Shown here: piece by piece, positions 46,069 to 57,916 of the stretch
Layout of the letters: each line of letters opens with the position of its first letter
Numbering within the stretch: the stretch's first letter is position 1
Assembly (NCBI GenBank): GCA_027559495.1
Contig: JAMXSV010000023.1
Location: forward strand, 558,001-622,000
Origin: Aurifilum marmelostoma
Taxonomy: Eukaryota > Ascomycota > Sordariomycetes > Diaporthales > Cryphonectriaceae
Direction: 5' to 3'
DNA: 64,000 bases
The notes under the pieces: generated by a model
What the model saw: the letters and a program-made list of their open reading frames with translations, nothing else
What the model was told of the DNA's origin: nothing
Database searches by the model: none
Made by a program: the position numbers and the translations under genes

Positions 46069-47500
46069 ATGGCCTCCGCCAGCCTCTTCTCTCTCGGTCA
46101 CTATCGTCTACCCGCCGCAAAGGGCCCGGCCACCAAGCCATCTCCATCATTCACAGCAGCAGCAGCAGCAGCAGCAGCAGCACGCCATAGACCACAGACA
46201 CGATGGGCGAGGACGCTGGCCATTGCCTTGTCGTTTGCCGCCGTGGCCCTGGCTTCCCAGCTTGACGAGCTCCCGGAGCCCACAGCCGTTGCAGATCTCC
46301 AGCTAGCCGCCCTCGATGGAGTCCCACAGCCGGCACCAACATCAGATCCTGTACCTGCGTCGGCCGAGTTGGAGACGGACGAGTTGGAGGAGGAGGAGGA
46401 TGATGAAGGGCCAGAAGAGCTCCTGATGGACACGCGGGTATGGGTCAAGGATGAGGGCGTGTGGACGGCCCTTCACCCGGAACAGCAGGAGCTGAGGAGG
46501 CGGGCAGACGCCACCTCGACGTTTGAGATTCCAGTGTCGACCAAGTCGTCCACGACCACGAAGACTTCGGCGACGGGCGATGCGAGCTCGTCCAAGTCAG
46601 AGAGCTCCACCCAGACGTCGACCTCAACCTCTGCTTCCACCTCCAGCGCCAGCGCCTCGTCAAGCCCGCTGCCAAGCTTCTTTGACGGCGGATTGTCGAG
46701 CTCTTACGTCTCGACGAGCTGTCCGACGTTCATCGACAGCATGATCGCGGCAGATGAGTTTCAGGCCTGTTACCCGATCTCACTGCTGCTTCAGGTGAGA
46801 GAGAGCAGACACCTATCGTTCACATCTGCGTTCGCACAAGCAAAGCCCCCATACTGACCTCCCACCAACCTGCCAGGGCTCTAATTCGTTCTTCGAAGCT
46901 GAGCAGTCCCTCGTCTCCATCTCAAGTGTTCTGGACCATGCCTGTGCGGCCAATGTCCTCAGCTGCGCGACATATCTGGCAGATGTGGCCACAAACCTGA
47001 CCAAGTCCGAGAACTGCGGGGCCGACTACGAAGGTGGCACCTCGACCGTGGTGGATGCCTACCTGGGCCTGATCGCCTACCAGGTCGTGTACAGCGCTAC
47101 CTGTCTCAAGGATGATGACACCTCGGCGTACTGCTTCGGCAACGCTGTCACCAACTCGTCCGACCCTAGCGAGGCCTACTTCTACTTTTTGCCCCTCAAC
47201 TCAACCCTGCCCGGCAGCACCGTCCCCAGCTGCGGGAGCTGCCTGCAGGATACCATGAGCATATATCATGTCGCCACCGCCAACAGAAAACAACCCATCG
47301 CCAACACCTACGCCAGCGCTGCTACCAACGTCGACGTCATCTGTGGCCCAACCTTTGCCAACACAACCCTCGCCGAGGCCATGACTACCAGCGGAGCCTT
47401 CTCAGCACTGCGTCGAGGCTGGTCGTCGTCGTCATCGTCATCACCGTGGTTGTTGGTTGTCATCACGACCGCGACTATGGCCATGAGCTGGCTAATATAA
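46069..47500 (+). CDS. GPI-anchored surface protein, DUF7729 family
   Basis: Two exons (46069-46794 and 46877-47500) join exactly to 449 aa. An N-terminal basic and Ala-rich stretch (a (GCA) repeat giving nine Ala) precedes a hydrophobic segment at about residues 46-62, which acts as a late signal peptide. A region rich in Glu/Asp and then Ser/Thr follows, probably O-glycosylated. The conserved domain starts near residue 220 (SCPTFIDSM, CYPISLLLQ) and continues in exon 2 with paired cysteines, NCGADYEGG, YCFGNAVTNSS, LPLNSTLPG and SCLQDTM. This is the pattern of the fungal DUF7729 proteins. A run of seven Ser and a hydrophobic C-terminal tail fit a GPI-attachment signal. The protein is expected on the plasma membrane or in the cell wall; its biochemical role is unknown. 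The intron falls directly after the LLLQ block. Confidence 0.85.
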
Positions 47501-48555
47501 TAACGCCCCTCATATTGAGAGGAAAAACAGCCCTCTCATGTACACATTGTTGTTCAACATCCAAAAATTTTCACTTCTTTATTTTTTTCTTCTTCTGCCT
47601 TCTTTTCCGTACTGGCTGGCGAGCTATAAACTTGCACGACTGCACATCATCATCATCTATCCATTGCACGCTTTTAAACACAAAAGCATCATCATTCTGT
47701 TTTAATCCTTTCTTACCTTGGTTACCTCCACCATGATTTTAGATACCCTCTCGCGATGGACTGACTACCTTCGCCTACAAACTTGTTTCCTTCACAAAAA
47801 AAGTCGACCACACGACCTCACTCCGTTTTTGGTCCTGCATTGGCGTTTTTTGTTCTGTTTTTTTTTTGGGGGGGGGGGGTGGGATATTTGGACGCTTTAC
47901 GCCGTGAGAATAAGCAAGGCTTGGGGTGTTTTCTTCCTTTTCCTAGGGCGACAAGAGTTGCTTGGGTCACTGAGTGGTAAGATTTGGGATCGGGAGGCCA
48001 GCGTTGGCCACATGGGCCGAGCGAGCCTTGGGAAACGCGACCAGGATTTCGACAGGGGGTCTTTTGGATATATTTTATTGGTTGATGATCTCCCCCAAAA
48101 ACATATTCATGATATATACATATGTAGTATAAATAGTATATTGGTAATCATTGAACTGAATCCCTCAATAAGATGTGTAAAGATTTCAAGACTATTCGTA
48201 CCCTGAACAGATCTCCCCCCTTTACGTGAGATATACAGACTGTCTTTCTTGCAGATATCCTGAACCTGAACCTGCAGAACAAGCCTTGGCTCTTTGTCCC
48301 CACGTCACCCAAAATAAGACGTAGAAATATTCCGAGTGTCCATCTGTAGACCGACACAGGACCCTACTTCGCTTTTACATCTCAAATTTCACGAATCCAG
48401 AAATGAGGCTTCTAACATGATGTAGTCATCAACCTATCAAACGCTTCTGTCCAGAATGAATCTATTGTACTGACAGCCTCTCACCTTGAGGGACGGCCGC
48501 AGCCTCTTTCTTCGTATCAAGTTCTAGCCCATCCACTATCGCCTCTTCTCCTTCG
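47501..48555. other. Intergenic region between convergent DUF7729 and utp16 genes
   Basis: No gene is seen. A T-rich stretch followed by G12 (47868-47879) is the only striking tract. Both 3' UTRs lie here. Confidence 0.6.
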
Positions 48556-49752
48556 CTAGGGTCTCACCAGAAACCCCTTCCTCACACCACCCGACACACC
48601 TCTCCCCGTATTTCTTCCGCGCGCCAGCAGCATCTCCCTCGCGTTATGGCTGTACTTGCCGCCCTTGGGCGCCAGCTTCCCGTCGCCCTGTCTCTTCATC
48701 ACGCGATACACTGTGTCCCCCAAGCGCTGGTCCTCGGACCTCCTGGCCACCTGGCGCGCGGCCGTGTTGAACTTGATCTCCTTGCTGAGGCGCGAGGCGG
48801 CGGCGTCGTCATCATCGGGCTCCGAGTCTGAGGCCAGGAACTCGTCGGGCAGCATAGCGGGCAGGGCGGTGCGCCTGTCGAGGCGCTTGCGCGACGAGGT
48901 GGCCGCGCTGCTGATGTCGGGCAGGCGGTGTTGGTGATGGCTCTCGGCTGGCGCCTGAGCTGCTGGTGGTGGTGCTTCTGTTGCTGCTGCGGCGGCGGCA
49001 GCTCCGGCTTCCTGCTGCTGCTGCTTCGCCCGCCTGCGCTCCTCCGTCTGCTTCTTGAGCCTCGCGTCGCGCTCCTGTCTCTTGCGCCGCAGCTCTTCCT
49101 TCTGCTGCCCTGCGGCACGCGCGGCGGACTCTGCGGACCTGGCAGCCTGGGCTGCAGATGTGGAAGTCGAGACTGCCTCGGGCGCCTCGTCGTCGCTGTC
49201 GTCTTCTTCCTCGTCTTCCTCCTCTTTTGCCTCCCCACTTGCTAGCTGCGCGTCGAGAGGGTTCCCTGCCGGGCCCTCCAGCGGCGTGTAGAATTCGCTG
49301 GGGCCCTTTTCACCATCATCGTCGTCGTCGTCGAACCGGATGTGCTTGGCAGAGGGCGCAGAGATGGGGAGTTCGGCCTGGACGTCGCTGCGCTTGAGGG
49401 ACGACTTCTTTCCTGTGGAGGAAGTAAATGTCGCTTCGGTGGTATGGATCGCGACCCTAGGCTTCTTGGTCTTGCTGCTGCTGCTGCTGCTCATTGGCGC
49501 TGGGGCGGGCGCATCCTGAGGGGCCTTGCGCTTGGGGGTGCGGCGGGCCGAGGGTGTGGTCGCTGCCGCTGCCGCTGCCGCTGCCGCTTCTGGTTCTGCC
49601 TCCTCTGCCTCGTCGGGGGTGACTGGGCGGGCTACGGCTGGCGGGGCGGACTTGGGGGTCGTGGTGGCCTTGGATCTGGGCTTGGGGGTTGTGGTTGAGG
49701 CGGCTGGCTTTGATCTCGGGGTCGAGGCTGCGGATCTGGAACCCTTGGCCAT
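48556..49752 (-). CDS. utp16: UTP16 (Bud21), U3 snoRNP/small-subunit processome component
   Basis: A single exon codes 398 aa. Most of the protein is disordered: N-terminal Ser/Thr/Pro/Lys-rich sequence, an Ala9 run, a poly-Ser run, an Asp6 run, an acidic segment (KEEEDEEEDDSDDE) and a Lys/Arg/Gln-rich coiled segment. The C-terminal 60 residues carry the family signature: EIKFNTAARQVARR, DTVYRVMKRQGDGKLAPK, YSHNAREMLLARGR and a basic end. Utp16 joins the 90S pre-ribosome in the nucleolus and assists early cleavages that release 18S rRNA. The yeast protein is shorter (about 214 aa); the excess is in low-complexity sequence. Identification rests on the C-terminal block. Confidence 0.82.
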   Translation of the reverse strand: MAKGSRSAASTPRSKPAASTTTPKPRSKATTTPKSAPPAVARPVTPDEAEEAEPEAAAAAAAAATTPSARRTPKRKAPQDAPAPAPMSSSSSSKTKKPRVAIHTTEATFTSSTGKKSSLKRSDVQAELPISAPSAKHIRFDDDDDDGEKGPSEFYTPLEGPAGNPLDAQLASGEAKEEEDEEEDDSDDEAPEAVSTSTSAAQAARSAESAARAAGQQKEELRRKRQERDARLKKQTEERRRAKQQQQEAGAAAAAAATEAPPPAAQAPAESHHQHRLPDISSAATSSRKRLDRRTALPAMLPDEFLASDSEPDDDDAAASRLSKEIKFNTAARQVARRSEDQRLGDTVYRVMKRQGDGKLAPKGGKYSHNAREMLLARGRNTGRGVSGGVRKGFLVRP

Positions 49753-52700
49753 GGTGTTTTGTAGTTGCTCTGCGTGTTTGGGGTAATATAGCTTTTTTCC
49801 CCTTCCCCCAATTGAGTGTATGAGTTTTTTTGGGGGGTGATCAAGAGGAGCGCAGCACTATGCCAACTTGTGAAAATACCCGTCCTGGTTCTCGTTGTTT
49901 GTTGACGGACGAGGACTTGGCTTGCAACAGGACGAGAAACTGAACTTTTTGTTATCGATACGGGTGGGTTGATCCTCTCTGGATGACTAAGCGGTCTGGG
50001 CAGGGTTCAGGGTTTATACCCGGTGAGCCTCGACGGACCTCCTCGTCCAGACCACGTCGATGTGTTTTTGTTTTTTTTGTACCTGACAACCATAGGAAGC
50101 TTTTAACTTTTGGTAGTGTGTTCCAGCCAGTCTCTTTTTCTACCTTGGCAACCGTTAATCCATAATAGCCATCATCCGGGATCTGGGATCCTCCGTGCTT
50201 GAAGCCGGATATACGGATCGTGTGAACGCTACACCCACATCTTGGCGATATCTTCATGGTTCAGAGCCTGGAGGCTCAGTTGCACATGGAAGGGGTGGGA
50301 AAACAAGGCTGGACACCGAGTGGAAACCCGTGGGCTTTGCATAATGGGATCTAGGGAGCCGCTGTGGGCTGTTAACTCGGGGGGGATGTAAGACGCTCAT
50401 GCAACCAAGGTGACCCTATAGCAAGAGGTGCCGACGGTTAGATGGGGAGCCTTAGGGGCTCTGTTGTGCGTCCCCAGTGGAGCCCAAAAGAAAGGGCTAG
50501 GATGAAAGGGATAGTGGTGGCTTGGGGGAATGGTAGAACAGAGGCATGATGAATACCTGTCCTCCAGACCCGTGATACGTACGAGTGGCAGAAGCAGGCA
50601 GAAAGGCCTGAGAGGCCTTGGTAGGTCAAAGAGGATGACAGGTATATTTCTTGGTATATACTCGGTGTTATAGGTGCTTCAGTTCATCGAAAGTCTCCTT
50701 TATGCAAGCCTTTGGCTGCCCTTCATGACCGCTTGACATGTAACCTTCGCTACCAGAGCCCTCTGTGTCTTTCTGTCTCTCTACCACTCCCTTCACGCAC
50801 CCATGAGCTGGCTACACCGAAGAACCCTCGCGGAAAACAGGAAGTAATAGTCACCAATCACGAACGCCCCAACATCCCGAATCGGCCCTTTTTAAACACT
50901 GGATGTCAGCCAAGGCTCTGTGATCAAGGCATTCTTGGGACTTGGGCTTGACCAGAGTTGATCGCACCCCCAACAGCAGAGTCTTCCGTGGACCCTCGGG
51001 AGCAGTCAGCAGAAACGACTGGCTTGTCTCATGTATAGTCTGTCAGACAGCTGTTGAGCTGGCGTGATCAGCCCCTGGGCAGAGCTCATGCTACTGTCTT
51101 TCATTCTTCTTCACATCTGCTACCGTCCATCTTTCTAATATGGTTCTCCCGGCATCAAGTCGACCTTTTTTTTTATGCTTAAATCAGCCCAGCGGCACGC
51201 GGATATTTTCATGACTGGCAGGTTCTGATCGTCAGGAGCTTTGCGTGCTCATCAGCTGGGCAATTCCCGGATGGAAAACATGAAGGTGTAGTGGAAACTT
51301 CTCGCAGTACTTTGAGGGCACTTTCCAGGTTGGCCTGACCCAGTATATCCCCCCCCCCCCTTTCATCTTTCAATGTGGTACTGCTTTGACCGGATACTAC
51401 CTGTCTGCTCCAGAATTCCCGAATGGACCACCCAGGTGTTCCATCGGACTCACAAGTATTACATATGGTCATGCTGCATGAAGCGGGGACACACACGGCA
51501 AATCCGGCACCCGCTCCACATTGCTGCGTGACTTTGGTGGCTTTCTGCTTAGGACCGGTGGTGTGAATGAGGGCGAGCTGCTGGAGCGGAGGCCTAGATC
51601 TCGGGACTCTGCCGAGATGGTGTCTCACAAATAAGAGGAAGGAAAGAAAGAGAGAGAAAAAAAATAGGTGGCTGTACACACGAGAACGACTCGTTCTCTC
51701 CTCAAAGGGAAACGCCCCCTTGTACCGGTAATGTAGCAGCAGACTGGGTAAGAATTTCTATCACATCTGACAGCCGAGGCGGGCGGTGGGAGAGACCCTC
51801 CGAGTTCAGACCTCATGTGTGGTGCCAGCGCAGCCATGCGTCAACCCACGACAGACAAAAGTCCACTATCTATCATGATCGATGGTACGTCAATATGAGG
51901 CAGGCCGGATGACAGGCAGCACGCATCCAAGGAACAAGGATATCTGCATCAGGACCCCACCCTGAACCAGCTGCAGAAGGTACTGCTTCGGGTTGTGGGA
52001 AAAGCCTAAACGGTAAAGTGCAATTAATATGTCGCAGTATGCATTCTGCATATGTATAGTGTAGAAGTCAAAAGTGGTTGCTTCCCGCCAATACAACTCA
52101 CATTATTGTGGCTGCATACCACCCTCCTTCATTTGACAATGATGGAGGTGGCATGATGCACAAATTCTTATGAACACATGCTAGTGCTGTAAGACCAACT
52201 ACTATGTAACCACGTAATGTACCGACATACATGATATAGTAGAGCCCCTCTGACCACCAACCCAGTGGGGGGTTGTATGGTGGATGATCGTCGGGTTGAC
52301 CAGCACAGCGACAAGAGACTGACGAGTCAGCCTGTTGGACACAGTACAGTATGGTCGAAGCAGAGAGGAGACTACCCAGTTCCCGTCTTTGAGACGCCGC
52401 TCTAGAATTCTTGGATAGAATCAGAAAACCAGGACAAGGCCAAAAAAGAAAGAAGACGGCAGAAACCTAGAGCAGGAGGGAGGAGGAGGTGCGGTTAAGC
52501 AATAGGCCTAAGCTCCCCAACTCCCCCACCCAGGAACGGCCCCACTTGCCGTCAGTGGGCCCATCTTGTCTGGATGATCTCAAGATTGGAAGGCCCCCTT
52601 TGCACCCACGCACCTTCTTGCTTTTCTTTCTCAGAAGCATGGCAACGCTCTTGGTGCTGCCCTAGCGTCATCCGAGGCTGGGTACCTCCTTGTCTCGATT

Positions 52701-55700
52701 GGAAGTCACTCTGGACGACCTTGTACTTGCTTCTTCTGCAGTATTTTCAGAGCCCAGAGCCTCCTTGCTCTCATTTGCTCACCGCCCACAGTCTATACGC
52801 CTGAAACACAGAGAGTGACACCCCTCTCCTCGTGTCTGCTTATGCCATGCAGGTCTGGACTCGTTGCATTGCCTGCCTATTTGGGCAGTCCTTGGTTCTC
52901 CCTCCTGCAACCTGAACCACCGCCTCTCTTGACCAGCCCAGGCAAGGCAGACAGGATGCACACAGCCTGCCTGTGTGCTATAGTTCTCGCGCGACCGTCT
53001 GCTGCCTCGCTGCTTGACGACGAACACACTGAACTTAAAAGCTGAACGCTAGCAAGAACATGGAACCCAACCAGGCTTACGCTCTGACACTGAAGGGTCG
53101 AGCCTGGACTTCAGATACCGGGGAAAACCATCACACGGTGGTCCTGACCCATGCAGTCAAGTCACCGTCCTTGCAGCGTAGCATGACAGCTGCATGCTTG
53201 CCTGCTCGTGATGGGGCGCACACACAGAATACTGTACCCGATACCTACGGGGCTCAAGCCGGGCTCGCCAACCGCGCCTCCTGTTTACTACCTCAAGTGT
53301 TCCTCTCACCGAGGTCTACAGCCTTCTATCCCGGAACCAGGGTTCAACATTCCTTTGGCCCTTTGTTGATGCAAATCCGGCAGGTTTTTCTCAAGGTGAG
53401 GCGGAGGGCTGCGTCGGTGGAAGGGCCCGGCTGTAAGAACCTGCCTCGTCGGATCGGATTCAGTAGCGATGCGATAGGACGCCTCACGTGGTGGGGAACA
53501 GTGCTCTCCCCTACCCATTGGCAACTGCACACGACGTGTTGCCGCCGTAACTGGTATCCAGCACTGGTGTGCTCGGCGACGAGATGCAGCTTGTCACCGT
53601 GTCACACCTACCATGGGCCATGATGTGGTACGACGGGACCACGATCTGCGGCGCCCAAGCCCAGCCCATTCGCCCTTTGCAACCATCTACGGACGCGGAC
53701 CCCTTTGCTCTGCAAGACGCTGCGACGTGGGCGCCACATCATCACCACAGCACTGGAAGCATCCACGCATCGTTTCCCGGCAGGCCTGTCGGACACCCAC
53801 CATCAAGCCCTTGCGCACGATTTGGCTCCCCCCCCCCTTCTTCTCCCCCAACACTGACCCCACTGTATACAGTACAGGCCGGCACAAGTTTCTCACACTG
53901 CCGTCTCTGGTTGCTTTTTGTTTCCTGGTAGCCCAGGAACAAGAACTATATAGCTACCCATGGCAGATCTGGACGAGCATGGCTACGTACCTGTCCTGTA
54001 CCCCTGCAGCAAGGTACTTCCAAGTTACACACCACTCACGTCCCCTTGTCCAGATATGAAAGGCTGACGTGGGCGGGCATAAATGAAAGGTTCTCACAAA
54101 TCTTCCGCGAAAAAACGAAACCCCCAGTTGCCTCCGACCTGTCTGCGCGGCACACAAGTTTGACCTGTAAGCGCCAGAGTGTGAGTGTCTCCGGTTAATT
54201 TGGACCAAACTTTGTTTCCTTGGCGAAAGGCAAGAAACCAAACCACGCCAGGTCTACCCATGGCGGTCATCAAGGGCTTCAAGAATTGCTGAGAGGCTGA
54301 ACACGGCGCGAGGCCGATACAAGCAAATGGCGTCCATGATCAGAGGCCGGGGTCCCGGACCGTGTGGGCCAGCCCGCCTTGAATGCACAAATATTCCGCC
54401 TTGGACCTCACGAGCCGACCCAGGCTCCGTGCAAGATACTTATTACTCTACAGTTCCGCGGTATGGGACCCCCATGGGACCATGGAACAACGACATCGGC
54501 CTCCAGCCTGGTGGACGACGCCCCCATCTGACCGAGCTAATTAATGGAGGTAGCCAGGTCGCACCTGTAACAGTCGCAGGATCAAAAAAAAAAAAAAATC
54601 TCTCAAGAGACGGCACGCCGACCGCCACAACTGCCACTGATGTCACTTATTGGATGAGTCGCGGGCCCAGGTACGACCGATCATCAGCCGTCGAGGTTTT
54701 TCCTGGGTTTTCTACAGGATTCGAAGACGCCAAACCCCTACACGATGGGTTGCAGCTCAGACATGTAGGGAGGGGAAGCAAGGTGCATCCGTTGGCGGCA
54801 CCCCGGTCTCCACTGGTGCATACATTGGAGATGGGGTTGTACTTTCAGTGCATGTGCATGCATACGGCCCCCCGGCCCCTAACAATGGTAACCTGGATCC
54901 TACTAAGACCCGTTGCCGGGCTTCAGGCTCACGCTCAAGCACAACAGGTAGCTTTAGGCAGGAGGCGGAGAGGGGTTTTACCTCGCGCACGTAAATCCTG
55001 GTACTTGGAACTTAGCCCCGACTACAAGCTCCTCCAGGTGGCGTGTGCTGCACATCACCCCTACACCCCTGCTCCGACCATCATTCCACTGCAGACGGCG
55101 GACTGAAATGCTACAAGCGGGCAAGAATCTTCACGACCCCCTACACATGTTGCATATGCACGGCTTGAGAGGGGAAAAAAAGGTAGAGATGAGCAGCCAG
55201 CGCATCGCCCACAGTTGCCTTTTCATCTGACCAGTGCTCCCCAACCTGCACGACGTCCTGCTGATGGTCGACCAAAACATACAGCTGTGCCGAGTCAGCA
55301 GCAGTGTGCGGACGGCATCCTCTGTGGGCGCAGTGTTTTGCCTCCAACCACATGGTCTCATGCACGGTACAGGTCGAAAGGGAACGGGATATTCCCACAA
55401 CGGCACAGAACCAAGGTGGCCTCCTGTGCCGGACTTCTCAGATGCTACTAATCACATCACTGATTCGATCTCCTATAGCATATACAAGCATGTCATGCCG
55501 GGCTGGTACGCCACTGCACGCCGCTCAGCTGGGATGCCGCCTCATAACACAACACTTCCGGTACCCTGCGTGAGCCTGGGGCTTATCGGCAGAGGACGCC
55601 ATCAATGAGCAGCAGAATCAACATCACCTGTTCCAGTACCATCTGCACAGTTCCCTCCCCGTCCCCCGTCCCCCTCCCCTTACGCAACCACCCAGCCTCC

Positions 55701-56344
55701 CCCCTGTGTGTATATCCTCCGCCATAGCTGTGTCGGAGGACTATTTACCTCTTGGCTTCAAAAAGGCTGAACAGGCCTCTCTCACACCGAGTCAACCCTC
55801 TCATGTCGAGGACGGTTGCATCAGCTCCGTGACATCTATCCCGCTTTTCCCCCTTGCTGGTATACGGCGGCTTGTGACGCTGAGAGTGCCAGGAGAAATA
55901 ACATAAACACTTTTCTTTTCCTCCAAGAGGGAAAAAAAAAAAAAAAAAAAAAAGGAAAACAGCTTTTCTTTCTTTTCCTCTTCTACGCCCAGCTCACTCG
56001 ACGCGGCTACATGCAGGCATCCCTTTACCCTAATATCTATCCCCCCTGTTTTTGTCGCCCACCCTGACACTTTGTTTTTCGACATGATTCCGCGAGTATA
56101 ACCAGGCTGGCTGTATCATGATCCAAAACCCCAAGACACAGCGAGACGCGGCGGGAAAGGGTCGCACACAGTGACTCGCGTCTGGCGCCACGTGCGCCTC
56201 CAATGTACGAACCCCACGTCGGTGTCCTCCTCCATCGCTTAGAGTTGCTGGAATCTGTTTCGACGGCTCTCTCCGGCGCGGATACTTCATCGTCCAGATC
56301 CCAAGACCACTAGTGGTACCACAACACACAATCTCGGAATCAGC
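49753..56344. other. Intergenic region between divergent utp16 and velC
   Basis: This is the longest spacer, 6.6 kb. It has fewer microsatellites than the others: C12 at 51349-51360, C10 at 53828-53837, A15 near 54586 and A22 at 55932-55953. Open frames up to 259 codons occur on both strands (for example 53060-53623 and 54327-55106), but none has a recognisable motif or a clear exon pattern. It may contain velC regulatory DNA or non-coding transcripts; neither is visible directly. Confidence 0.5.
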
Positions 56345-56782
56345 ATGTTGGAAGCTATGGCTAGACCTTGGAGCCAATGGCACCACGATCCGGCCGAGGA
56401 GTCTGACCAGAGCTCTTACCCAGACCTCAGAGCAAGTTCGGGCGGGCAGCGGACCCCCCAGCTATATACGCCGCCGATTTTCCCCGCGAGGCTGCCTTTG
56501 CCCCATCCTACATCGTCGTATCTGCCAAGGAGAGAGTCGGCGCAGAGCAGCAGCCATGGAACAACGCCCTCGCCCCTCGAGCGGCCCTCGCCCACGGGCC
56601 CCCTCGCCGCCTTTGGTGAACCCCACCATGTTCCTGGGCCTTCGCGAGGCCCTTACCACGACTACTGGAACCCGCCCTCTCATCAGTCGAACAACCCTGC
56701 TGTAAACAGCAGCAGGAGCGAGGCCGACTCGTCTCATCATCAACCTGCTATGTACGGCAGGGCCTATTCGGACGCGTCTCAC

Positions 56783-56814
<32 letters not shown>

Positions 56815-57916
56815 GTGCGGCAGAGGCTATGTGGAGCCATTTCAACCTGCTTCTGTGTACAGCAGAAATGATGGAGATTCGTCTCAACCTGCTGCTGCAT
56901 ATGGCAGGAGCCATGCTAACCCGTCTCAGCTCACGAGACCTACACATAAGAACGAGGGCTCGCTATCAACAGGCCACTACGGCTCAACGGGGACCCATCA
57001 GCTGGCGAGCTTGCCGCCACCAAGCCAGCTCAACAGTTACTATACTGCAGTGCCTCCTAGTCCAAATCACAGTCGATCGCCCGAGGACTCGCGGCTCAGC
57101 AGTCCTTCAGAATCCGTCTTCGTGCCTCAACGCCAGGAGACTCGCAGCAATATGGCCGTCCAGTCACTGCTCAACAGCGAAACTGTCTCGGCAAAGGCAG
57201 CAGGCAAGGCTCCCATGGCAGTGGTGCCTTCGATGCCAGCGATGGGCCCACCAGCTATGGAGTACCGTATCTTCCTGCGGCAGCAGCCCGTCAGCGCCCG
57301 GTCCTGCGGATTCGGCGACAGAGACCGAAGAGTCATCGACCCGCCGCCCATCGTACAATTGTTGATCATAGGGCCCAATCTCTCGCCATCCGAGATGAGA
57401 CAGAGGTTGAGGAACCCCTTGAACATCATCCACTGCTCCATATGGAGCGAGGATGGTACCCAGGACCTGTCGGCAATGCCCGAGGAGTACACGCGCCAGA
57501 AGCGACTGATGGGCAATCTGGTGGCCTCCCCGTTTGTGGGATACGACGAGTATGACCAAGAAGGCTGCTTCTTCTGCTTCCCTGACGTTTCGTGCAGGAC
57601 CTCTGGTCGGTATCGACTCAAGTTCAGCCTCGTCGCCCTCAACACGCGGCCAGGGGCCAAATCTCCCGTCAAGGTTGAGGTCCTATCCGACGTGTTCCAG
57701 ACGTTCAACGCCAAAGAATTCCCCGGCATGTCAGAGTCCACTCCACTGGCCAAAGCCCTTCGGGAACAGGGCTGTAATATACCAACCAAAAAAGGCAATG
57801 ACGGAAGGGACTGGAGAAGGAAAGACAGCGGAGACTACTCGGATGAGAGCCGAAGAAAGCGGACGAGGAGGGGGCAGTATACCCCTCAAAGCTTCATCGC
57901 CATGACTGAAGACTGA
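56345..57916 (+). CDS. velC: VelC, velvet-domain developmental regulator
   Basis: One exon codes 523 aa. Residues 1-300 are disordered and rich in Pro, Ser, His and Tyr, with an Ala10 run and four imperfect repeats of the type QPA-x-YxR near residues 135-200. The velvet domain spans about residues 304-485: YRIFLRQQP, CGFGDRDRRVIDPPPIVQLLI, a short variable loop, GNLVASPFVGYDE, GCFFCFPDVSCRTSGRYRL and FNAKEFPGM with ST and EQGCNI. The closed loop and the GNLV-SPFVG block match VelC rather than VelB, VosA or VeA. A basic tail (RRKRTRRG) may be a nuclear localisation signal. Velvet proteins have an NF-kB-like fold, form dimers and control sexual development and secondary metabolism; VelC favours sexual development in Aspergillus. 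ATG 56357 is an alternative start four residues later. Confidence 0.92.

Noticed and set aside
54327..55106. 259-codon frame in the velC upstream spacer
   Set aside because: Contains a poly-A-derived Lys run, has no domain and no neighbouring exons; treated as chance.
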